Shown here one piece after another: positions 28,820-35,224 of a DNA stretch of 64,000 nt. The position numbers and the translations under genes were made by a program. Each line of letters starts with the position of its first letter. Position 1 is the stretch's first letter. The notes below the pieces were generated by a model. That model was not told where the DNA came from, made no database searches, and saw only the letters and a list, made by a program, of their open reading frames with translations. Source of the stretch: Microbacterium sp. C7(2022) (lineage in GTDB: Bacteria; Actinomycetota; Actinomycetes; Actinomycetales; Microbacteriaceae); contig NZ_JAPEHV010000002.1 in NCBI RefSeq assembly GCF_028823665.1, positions 186,001 to 250,000 of the forward strand, given 5' to 3'.

Positions 28820-29257
28820 TCAGCGCAGGACGGTGCGACTCGTGGCGGTGGACTCGAGGACGACACCTTCCGGCACGAAGAGCGTTGAGACCGGCGGATG
28901 CCACGTGGTGGTCACCGTCACCCGCGCCGAGACTCCGTCAGGTGTCGTCGCTGACGCGATCGCCGCAGCGTCATCGATCGCGGACAGCAGAGAAGTCGCC
29001 TCTGTGTGCACCCCGTCCGACGTGAGGATCGCCGCAGGCTCACCGTCTTTCACCACGAGCGTGAATGAGTCGGCGGCCGCCAGCGCCGCGGCATCCGCTG
29101 TCGCGTCCAGCCGCTTCTGCGCGAGATACAGGCTCGTCGCATCCACGCACACGAGAATCAGCACGATTGCGAGAACGGCGTACCCCAACGCCAAAATCAT
29201 GACGCTACCGCCGTCATCGCTCGCGCTGTCAGACGGAGGGGTCGGAGCATAAATCAC
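28820..29257 (-). CDS. TadE/TadG-like pilus-assembly protein (helicase/secretion-neighbourhood type)
   Basis: 145 residues with one N-terminal membrane helix (about 18-40, GGSVMILALGYAVLAIVLILV) followed by LAQKRLDATADAAALAAADSF, the hallmark of the TadG-like proteins encoded at the end of Tad clusters. The rest is extracytoplasmic beta-rich sequence. The prepilin-type glutamate at +5 is missing here. GTG 29257 overlaps the previous stop by four bases. It is the last gene of the Tad-like operon and faces the small PLDc_N-like gene. Confidence 0.82.
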   Translation of the reverse strand: MIYAPTPPSDSASDDGGSVMILALGYAVLAIVLILVCVDATSLYLAQKRLDATADAAALAAADSFTLVVKDGEPAAILTSDGVHTEATSLLSAIDDAAAIASATTPDGVSARVTVTTTWHPPVSTLFVPEGVVLESTATSRTVLR

Positions 29258-29712
29258 GACCCCACGCCCCAGAAGCGGGAGACCTTTTGGGCCGACGATG
29301 CCTCGACAGGAACGCTCGCTATCCGGTCCAGACCGAGCACCGGTGGCACGAGAGGCAGCGATACCGACGTACGGACGGTCACCACAACGGTCGCACCGGC
29401 AGAAGGACAGTCCGCGCTGGCCGGACGGCAGTGCAGAGCGATCTCGACTGCGCTGTCATCGATGCCGTACTCCTCCACGACCGCCGCGAGGATGCGGTCG
29501 GTGCGATCACGAGCCTCATCGCTGTCAGAACTGAGCGCGATCGCTCGGGCGATGTGGCGCGCACCTGCTTCGGCCCCGAGGCTCTGCCCCTGGATCGATC
29601 CGAGCGTGATGACGAGATATACCAGCGGCACCAACAGCACGAGACCGACGAGAATGAACTCGAGCACGGCGGCACCAGATTCGGAGTCAGTCGAAGGATT
29701 CGGCCGGCGCAT
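29254..29712 (-). CDS. TadE-family pseudopilin-like protein
   Basis: 152 residues. The N-terminal motif SESGAAVLEFILVGLVLLVPLVYL is that of TadE: a glycine cleavage point followed by AAVLE with glutamate at +5 and a hydrophobic helix; the rest is extracytoplasmic with two cysteines (LHCRPASADCPS). ATG 29712 is preferred to TTG 29721 because GGAGG lies nine bases ahead of the ATG and abuts the TTG. It overlaps the other TadE gene by 26 bases. Confidence 0.85.
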   Translation of the reverse strand: MRRPNPSTDSESGAAVLEFILVGLVLLVPLVYLVITLGSIQGQSLGAEAGARHIARAIALSSDSDEARDRTDRILAAVVEEYGIDDSAVEIALHCRPASADCPSAGATVVVTVRTSVSLPLVPPVLGLDRIASVPVEASSAQKVSRFWGVGS

Positions 29713-30085
29713 GAGCGACAACCTCCAATGCGTTCGGAGCGCCGAACAGACCCACCAGCGGCAGGGTCGTCACGACATGGACTTCGATCGCGGCGAGCCC
29801 GAGAGTGCCCGTCTCACGAGCGGTGATGGTGTTGGCGTATTCCGCGCCCACCGTACGTGTGATGATCTGGCGGGTTCGCTCAGCGCCGTCCGCGAGGGAC
29901 GTGTCAGCCAAGGCCGCGTGGTAGGCGCCTTCCACGGCCGCGTCATGCACCACGTTGCGTACGTAGACCGACAGCCCGAGCTGGAGGATTGCGAGGGTCA
30001 AGATCGTGAGTAGCGCTCCGACGAGCACGAACTCGACCGGACTCGAGCCCTCGTCGTCGTCCCCCCTGCGCCCTCCGCTCGTCAT
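29687..30085 (-). CDS. TadE-family pseudopilin-like protein
   Basis: 132 residues. After an acidic cytoplasmic start (MTSGGRRGDDDEG) comes GSSPVEFVLVGALLTILTLAILQLGL, with a prepilin-like glycine and glutamate at +5, then an outside domain. TadE proteins are minor pseudopilins in Tad (Flp) pilus systems. It sits three bases after the Flp-like gene and overlaps the second TadE gene, indicating co-translation of pilus components. Confidence 0.86.
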   Translation of the reverse strand: MTSGGRRGDDDEGSSPVEFVLVGALLTILTLAILQLGLSVYVRNVVHDAAVEGAYHAALADTSLADGAERTRQIITRTVGAEYANTITARETGTLGLAAIEVHVVTTLPLVGLFGAPNALEVVAHAPAESFD

Positions 30086-30088
30086 CGA

Positions 30089-30292
30089 TCAGAACCCGGA
30101 AACGCTTTCGATCGCCTGCTCGAACAGACCCGCGAGCGCTGGGCCAGCGAGTGCCCAAATCACGACGACCAGTCCGGCGGTCATGAGCGTGATGAGCACC
30201 CATCCCGGCACGTCTCCCCGTTCGTCCTGAACGACCGTTGAGACGCGGTCGCGAAGCCGATCTGTGAGCCGATTAAGCAGCGAGTGGAACAT
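30089..30292 (-). CDS. Flp-like small pilin/membrane protein
   Basis: 67 residues: a basic N-terminus (MFHSLLNRLTDRLRDRVS), then DERGDVPGWVLITLMTAGLVVVIWALAG as a single membrane helix, and a short tail. Size, position between TadC and TadE, and topology match the Flp/DUF4244-type pilin of actinobacterial Tad clusters. Unlike typical Flp, the residue at +5 after the presumed cleavage glycine is not glutamate (G-DVPGW). ATG 30292 follows GGAGGAG, an exceptionally strong ribosome site, fitting a highly expressed structural subunit. Confidence 0.8.
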   Translation of the reverse strand: MFHSLLNRLTDRLRDRVSTVVQDERGDVPGWVLITLMTAGLVVVIWALAGPALAGLFEQAIESVSGF

Positions 30293-30325
30293 TTCTCTCC
30301 TCCAATTGGGCAGGCGCAACCTGCG

Positions 30326-31249
30326 TCAGCCGACACCGAGCCTGAGCATGAAGATGCCGGGAAATACTGCGAATAGGACGCTCAGCGGCAGGATCACGAG
30401 CACCAGCGGAATCAGCATGTAGATCTCGTTTTTTCCCGCTCGCTCGATAAGAGATCGCTTCGCCTCTTCGCGTGCGTCCAGCGCTTGCGCGTGAAGAACC
30501 TGAGCCAAAGGCGCGCCGCGGTCAATCGCTGACACGAGATGGTCGACACTTCGTGACACTGCGGGCACGTCAAGGTTCGTCGACATCTCCGTCAGTGACG
30601 TCGACAGTGGCGAACCCGTGCCCACTGCCAAAACCGTCGCGCGCAGCTCGCGGGTGAAGTCACCGGTTCCCATTGCACTGACGCGTCGGAGCGAATCAAG
30701 GATGCCTTCGCCCGCCGACAGACACAGAGCCAAGAACTCGAGGATGGTCGGGAGTTCCTCCTCGATGCGCGCCGCGCGCATGCGGGCGGCACGCGAGAGC
30801 AGCATGTCGCACGCGAGAAAACCCGCAACGCCGCCGACCCCTGCGAGCAGCCACGTTGCAACTCCGCCTCTCCCCGCGAGGGTCAGCGCGACCGCTCCCG
30901 CGGCACCGGCGCCCGCCCCGCCAAGTGCCCACACGAGCTGCTGACCGCGAAACACCGAAACATCGGGTGCACGACCGGCACGCCGGAGACGGCGTGCGAG
31001 CGCGTCATCGCCGCCCACCAGGCGAGCGACGTGATCACGTAGGCGCAGCCAGACGGCGTCGGCGCCCACAACCGGAGTCGCCACGGGAGCGATTCCTCGG
31101 GGGTCTGTGACATCGCGCACGTACGGAGCGAGCCTGCGAGACAGCGACGGGGCACCCCAGCGGGGCGCACGTGACACCACCAAACAGACGCCCAGGCCAA
31201 GGGCGGTGCCGAGGACGACCGCGTATGCCAACGAGGTGAAGTCGATCAT
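30326..31249 (-). CDS. TadC-like inner-membrane platform protein (T2SS F family)
   Basis: 307 residues with the T2SSF domain in the middle (about 145-260: EELPTILEFLALCLSAGEGILDSLR, in part LEFLALCLSAGEG, and RSVDHLVSAIDRGAPLAQVL) and transmembrane helices near 5-25, 95-135, 260-275 and 285-305. It forms the membrane platform with TadB on which the ATPase acts. ATG 31249 overlaps the TadB stop (ATGA). Confidence 0.87.
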   Translation of the reverse strand: MIDFTSLAYAVVLGTALGLGVCLVVSRAPRWGAPSLSRRLAPYVRDVTDPRGIAPVATPVVGADAVWLRLRDHVARLVGGDDALARRLRRAGRAPDVSVFRGQQLVWALGGAGAGAAGAVALTLAGRGGVATWLLAGVGGVAGFLACDMLLSRAARMRAARIEEELPTILEFLALCLSAGEGILDSLRRVSAMGTGDFTRELRATVLAVGTGSPLSTSLTEMSTNLDVPAVSRSVDHLVSAIDRGAPLAQVLHAQALDAREEAKRSLIERAGKNEIYMLIPLVLVILPLSVLFAVFPGIFMLRLGVG

Positions 31250-32106
31250 GCGAACCACCGCTTCGCTTCCGGGAGCCGCCCGATGGCGATCATGACCCGA
31301 TAGGCGACGAAAGACACGGCGGCGCCGACGATGACCAACACCACGCCCTCGGGGCTGCCGTACGCTCGCACGCCCTCAGGACGGGTAGCCAGCAACAGGA
31401 GAATCACCCATGGGGCTGTCACGCCCAGGATCGCCGCGCCACGCACCCACGACTGTCGCGCCTCCACTTCTGATCTCAGTGTTGCGTCGGCCCGCACCGA
31501 CGCCGCCAGTGCCCTCAGCACACCGCTCAGCTCGGAGCCGCCGACTTGGCGCGCCATCCGCAACGTCTCAACAATGCGGTCAGCTACCGGGTCAGCGAGC
31601 GCGGACTTCAGCCGCAAGGCGGCAGAGTCGAAGTGACCGGATGCCGCGATGTCGCGCGCGAATCCGGCAAACGCTGGCCGCAGCGCGGCTGGGGACGATG
31701 AAGCCAACGCACTCACCGCATCCGGGAGGGACATGCCGGCGCGCACTGACGCGATCAACAAATCGCAGACGTCGGCCCACAGCGCACGCCGAGAGGCGAT
31801 GAGTCGCGTGCGCCGCGCGCGCAGCCAGACGACCGGCGCGCTCGCCCCGGCGCATGCGGCCAGCACAGCGAGGGCGGGCACCTGTGTCAGGAGCCACACG
31901 GTAGCGGCTGCACACGCGGCAAGCATGGCGCAGGCAACTCTGATCGCCGCTGGCGATACCCGTGGCAGACCTGCGTCCTCCAGGAGGCGAGCCAGGCGAT
32001 GCGGAGGTGTGTTCCGCTCGACAGCTGATGCTCTAACGGGCCACAACCACGGTGATGCGATCAACAACAGGCCTGCACCCAAGAGCGCTCCCCACAGCAC
32101 GATCAT
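31246..32106 (-). CDS. TadB-like inner-membrane platform protein (T2SS F family)
   Basis: 286 residues with N-terminal helices (about 4-20 and 55-90), the T2SSF domain (about 105-225: DVCDLLIASVRAGMSLPDAVSALA, in part LLIASVRAGMSLPDAV) and C-terminal helices (about 225-275). Tad platform subunit paired with TadC. Its ATG overlaps the ATPase stop (ATGA), so the ATPase, TadB and TadC are a coupled translation series. Confidence 0.87.
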   Translation of the reverse strand: MIVLWGALLGAGLLLIASPWLWPVRASAVERNTPPHRLARLLEDAGLPRVSPAAIRVACAMLAACAAATVWLLTQVPALAVLAACAGASAPVVWLRARRTRLIASRRALWADVCDLLIASVRAGMSLPDAVSALASSSPAALRPAFAGFARDIAASGHFDSAALRLKSALADPVADRIVETLRMARQVGGSELSGVLRALAASVRADATLRSEVEARQSWVRGAAILGVTAPWVILLLLATRPEGVRAYGSPEGVVLVIVGAAVSFVAYRVMIAIGRLPEAKRWFA

Positions 32107-33281
32107 GCTGACTCCGCTCGGAATAGCGTACGAGCCAAGATCGCCGAGCCATCCGTGCGCTCGGGCGCGATGATCTCCGCGAGTCGGCGGCTCCCGTCCA
32201 CGCTCCGTTCGACATGTGCCACGAGATCCACCGACGCTGCAACAGCCGGGACAACGAAGGCGGAATCAATGTTGCGGCCCGCCAACAGTGGGAGCGACGC
32301 CAGTTTGCCGAGAGCATCGCGAGCGCTGTTCGCGTGAATCGTCGCTGCTCCCGGCACGCCTGTGTTGAGCGCCAACAGCAGGTCAAGAGCCTCCGCGTCA
32401 CGCACCTCCCCGACGACCAGCCGGTCGGGACGCATGCGCAGCGCTTCTTTGACGAGCCGTCGTAGCGACACCTCGCCTGTGCCTTCGAGGCTGGGCTGGC
32501 GCCCTTGCAACGAAACGATGTCGGTGGCGGCAATGGCCAACTCAAAGGTCTCTTCTACGGTGACGATGCGCGTTCCAGGTGCACATGCAGAGAGCATCGC
32601 GCTCAAGAGAGTCGTTTTGCCCGCGTGCGTAGCCCCGGAGACAAGCACGGACTTCCCTGCGGCCATGGCATCCACCAGGATCCGCGCGGCGATGGGCGGG
32701 ACCGCGCCGATCGCGACGAGACGATCCATGTCGCCGAATTGCGGCAGGAACTTGCGAACGTTGACCGCCCAGTGCCGGCGGGTAATGTCAGGAATGACCA
32801 CATGAAGTCGAGAGCCATCGGGCAACGACGCATCCACGAACGGCTGCGAGAGGTCTACCCGACGACCGCTCGAATGCAGCATCCGCTCCACCAGGTCACG
32901 CACGACTGCATCCGTGAGCGTGAGCGGCACGCGTTCGGGTACACCACCCCGTGCGACAAAGATCCGGTCAGGCGCGTTAATCCACAACTCCTCGACGGAT
33001 GGGTCGTCGAGGAACTGCTGCAGCGGACCGTATCCGGTGACGCTGGCCAGCACATCTCGCACGCACGCGGACTCGTCGTCCACGGGGGCAAGCCCACGCG
33101 CGAGGGCGAAGTCGTTGTGTCGGCGCACTTCGCTCCACGCGATCTGCGCAGCAACGTCACGGTCGCGCGTGAGGTCGGCCTGCTCCAACCGGAGCCGCTC
33201 GCGCACGCGTTCGGCGACCAATGCCGTGGGTGCGTCTGCCGGAGTCACTCCAGCATCTTGACAACTGGGCGAACGTGCCAC
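32103..33281 (-). CDS. tadA: TadA/CpaF-type secretion ATPase
   Basis: 392-residue hexameric ATPase powering Tad pilus assembly or secretion. The N-terminal domain (about 20-180) carries GYGPLQQFLDDPSVEELWIN, typical of CpaF; Walker A is GATHAGKTTLL (216-226); the Asp box is ITVEETFELAI-like (RIVTVEETFEL), and Walker B/His box lie in MRPDRLVVGEVRDAEALDLL, in part RLVVGEVRDAEA. The start is taken at GTG 33281, just after TAACTT; GTG 33248 is a possible shorter start. No CpaE/Ssd-like gene precedes it, in contrast with the mycobacterial-type neighbourhood. Confidence 0.9.
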   Translation of the reverse strand: MARSPSCQDAGVTPADAPTALVAERVRERLRLEQADLTRDRDVAAQIAWSEVRRHNDFALARGLAPVDDESACVRDVLASVTGYGPLQQFLDDPSVEELWINAPDRIFVARGGVPERVPLTLTDAVVRDLVERMLHSSGRRVDLSQPFVDASLPDGSRLHVVIPDITRRHWAVNVRKFLPQFGDMDRLVAIGAVPPIAARILVDAMAAGKSVLVSGATHAGKTTLLSAMLSACAPGTRIVTVEETFELAIAATDIVSLQGRQPSLEGTGEVSLRRLVKEALRMRPDRLVVGEVRDAEALDLLLALNTGVPGAATIHANSARDALGKLASLPLLAGRNIDSAFVVPAVAASVDLVAHVERSVDGSRRLAEIIAPERTDGSAILARTLFRAESA

Positions 33282-33324
33282 TGAAAGTTATCCACAGCAC
33301 ACCGACCAGCGACGTAGCAGCCCT

Positions 33325-33341
33325 CGGGGGGTCAGCCCCCG
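33325..33341. other. Short GC hairpin upstream of tRNA-Leu
   Basis: CGGGGG-GTCAG-CCCCCG in the gap between the divergent tadA and tRNA-Leu. Its role is unclear; it could insulate the two promoters. TAGACT at 33365-33370 is a likely -10 for the tRNA. Confidence 0.3.
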
Positions 33342-33380
33342 GAACACCGTGTCTTCGCGACCATTAGACTGTTCTCACTC

Positions 33381-33462
33381 GCGGGAGTGGTGAAATTGGC
33401 AGACACGCAGGATTTAGGTTCCTGTGCCTCCGGGCGTGTGGGTTCAAGTCCCACCTTCCGCA
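33381..33462 (+). tRNA. tRNA-Leu (anticodon TAG)
   Basis: 82-nt type II tRNA with a long variable arm. Acceptor GCGGGAG/CTTCCGC (one G-T), anticodon arm CAGGA-TTTAGGT-TCCTG with anticodon TAG, T-arm GTGGG-TTCAAGT-CCCAC. It reads CUA and CUN codons. The 3' CCA is not encoded. Confidence 0.96.
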
Positions 33463-33525
33463 CGAGCTTGGTCGCTCACCGTAGCCGAGCAGTATCCGCC
33501 GCAGCATCCGACGGGACACCCCATC

Positions 33526-34278
33526 GTGCACCACATTGCACTCATCCCCTGGCTTGACCCAGAAACGATCATCGCTGCGGCGGGTCCATGGGCTCTTGCG
33601 GTGGTGTGCTTCATCGTCTTTGCCGAGACGGGACTCCTCGTAGGGTTCCTCCTTCCCGGTGACACTCTGCTGATCATCTCGGGCCTTCTCACCCACACCA
33701 GCAATGTCTTCGGGCTCAATATCTGGTGGGTCTCGCTACTGATCGGCCTCTCCGCGTTTGTCGGCGGCGAGGTGGGATACCTCATCGGCCACAAAGCGGG
33801 CCCAGCGATCTTCGAGCGCAAGGAATCCGGCCTCTTCAGCGTGAAAAACGTCGAGCGGACCAATGCGTTCTTTGAGCGCTTCGGCGGCCTCACGATCATC
33901 CTGGCAAGGTTCGTTCCGATCGTCCGCACGTTCGCCCCCGTGGCCGCCGGTGTCGGTCACATGCACAAGGGGCGTTACACACTCTTCAACCTGATCGGCG
34001 CCGTGCTCTGGGGTTTCGGGTTGACGATGGCAGGGTATCTGCTGGGTTTCATCCCGCCGGTCGCGTGGTTCGTGCAGCAGTACATCGATCTGATCCTGCT
34101 CGTCGCGGTGGGGGGTACCGCGGTCGTGACCCTGTGGCACTACCTCGCCGAACAACGCAAGGCTCGCAACGCCGCCGCAGCCGGAGAAGACGTCGTCACC
34201 GACGAGGACGAAGCCGCCGACCTCGTCCTCGACGCGGACGTGTTCGAGCGCGGGCCCGAACGCGACGACGAGCGCTGA
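33526..34278 (+). CDS. DedA-family membrane protein
   Basis: 250 residues with the DedA/SNARE-associated architecture: LDPETIIAAAGPWALAVVCFIVFAETGLLVGFLLPGD, of which FAETGLLVGFLLPGDTLL is diagnostic, and the re-entrant segment FERFGGLTIILARFVPIVRTFAPVAAG, in part ILARFVPIVRTFAP, with the conserved arginines. It has five or six membrane segments and an acidic cytoplasmic tail (about 215-250). DedA proteins are proposed lipid (undecaprenyl-phosphate or phospholipid) flippases driven by the proton gradient. GTG 33526 is used; the upstream frame runs into tRNA-Leu, so it cannot all be coding. No strong ribosome site is visible, so the exact start is uncertain. Confidence 0.85.
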   Translation: MHHIALIPWLDPETIIAAAGPWALAVVCFIVFAETGLLVGFLLPGDTLLIISGLLTHTSNVFGLNIWWVSLLIGLSAFVGGEVGYLIGHKAGPAIFERKESGLFSVKNVERTNAFFERFGGLTIILARFVPIVRTFAPVAAGVGHMHKGRYTLFNLIGAVLWGFGLTMAGYLLGFIPPVAWFVQQYIDLILLVAVGGTAVVTLWHYLAEQRKARNAAAAGEDVVTDEDEAADLVLDADVFERGPERDDER

Positions 34279-34284
34279 CCGGAG

Positions 34285-35145
34285 TCAGGCAGACGCCGAC
34301 TTTTTCACGCTCTTCGTAGCCGAGGGGTCGGATTCGCTCGACGCATCGTTCTTGCGTGCCGCACGCGAACGCTCGACGCTGGCTCGTAGCGCGTCCATGA
34401 GATCGATCACTTCGGCACCGGCATCCGACTCTTCGTGTGTTCCGAACGTCGCGGACGTGTCGAGGGCGTCTCCTTGCTCGAGTTTGGCATCGATCAGGGT
34501 GCGTAGCTCTTGCTGATACTCGTCGGTGAACGCCGACGGGTCGAAATCGCTCGAGAAGCTCTCCACCAGAGACGCCGAAAGCTCAAGCTCTTTCGCCGAG
34601 ATGCGCACGGACTCGTCCAACGACGGGAAGGCCGCGTCACGCACTTCGTCGGCCCACAGGAGCGTCTGAAGGACGAGAACCTCACCGCGCACCCGCAATG
34701 CCGCCAACCGGGTCTTCTGCCGCAGCGAAAACCGAACGATAGCCGTGCGGTCGGTCTGCTCGAGCGTCTTGCGCAGCAGCACGTATGCCTTGGGCGACGC
34801 CGAGTCGGGCTCAAGGTAGTAGGCCTTGTCGAGCGTGAGGAGATCCACCTGCTCGCTGGGGACGAACTCGACCACATCGATCTCACGCGACCGCTCCGAC
34901 GGCAAAGACGCGAAATCGGACTTGGTCAAGATCACCGTGCGCTCGCCGTCGTCGTAGGCGCGGTCGATCTCCTGGTAGGGAACCACTTCACCGTCCAGCT
35001 CGCAGATTCGCTGGTAACGGATGCGCCCACCGTCGGCCGCGTGCACCTGGTGCAGCGACACATCATGATCTTCGGTGGCCGAGTAGACCTTCACCGGCAC
35101 GTTGACCAGACCGAACGTCAGCGCACCCTTCCATATCGCCCTCAT
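34285..35145 (-). CDS. ku: Bacterial Ku, non-homologous end-joining protein
   Basis: 286-residue homodimeric Ku that encircles DNA ends and recruits LigD. It begins MRAIWKGALTFGLVNVPVKVYSAT, the standard bacterial Ku N-terminus; the beta-barrel core (about 1-250) and a short basic C-terminal tail (KNDASSESDPSATKSVKKSASA) that may bind DNA are present. ATG 35145 is chosen by homology; five earlier codons are also open. It is divergent from ligD across 79 bases containing a CACAGCC/GGCTGTG inverted repeat, so both repair genes may share control. Confidence 0.95.
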   Translation of the reverse strand: MRAIWKGALTFGLVNVPVKVYSATEDHDVSLHQVHAADGGRIRYQRICELDGEVVPYQEIDRAYDDGERTVILTKSDFASLPSERSREIDVVEFVPSEQVDLLTLDKAYYLEPDSASPKAYVLLRKTLEQTDRTAIVRFSLRQKTRLAALRVRGEVLVLQTLLWADEVRDAAFPSLDESVRISAKELELSASLVESFSSDFDPSAFTDEYQQELRTLIDAKLEQGDALDTSATFGTHEESDAGAEVIDLMDALRASVERSRAARKNDASSESDPSATKSVKKSASA

Positions 35146-35164
35146 CACACCAGTACACACCTGT

Positions 35165-35190
35165 CACAGCCTTCGTGACTAGTGGCTGTG
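35165..35190. promoter_or_regulatory. Inverted repeat between ku and ligD
   Basis: CACAGCC, twelve bases, GGCTGTG; a second overlapping pair CTGTG-CCGC-CACAG follows (35186-35199). Central between the divergent end-joining genes, it is a candidate binding site for a shared regulator. No known motif recognised. Confidence 0.4.
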
Positions 35191-35212
35191 CCGCCACAGA
35201 AGTGAACGGCAC

Positions 35213-35218
35213 TAATCT
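35213..35218 (+). promoter_or_regulatory. Predicted -10 hexamer (leaderless) for ligD
   Basis: TAATCT, six bases before ATG 35225. Confidence 0.5.
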
Positions 35219-35224
35219 GGGCGC

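Noticed and set aside
33424..33525. N-terminal extension of the DedA gene from within tRNA-Leu
   Set aside because: The frame runs through the tRNA 3' half, which is structured RNA; conserved DedA sequence begins after GTG 33526.
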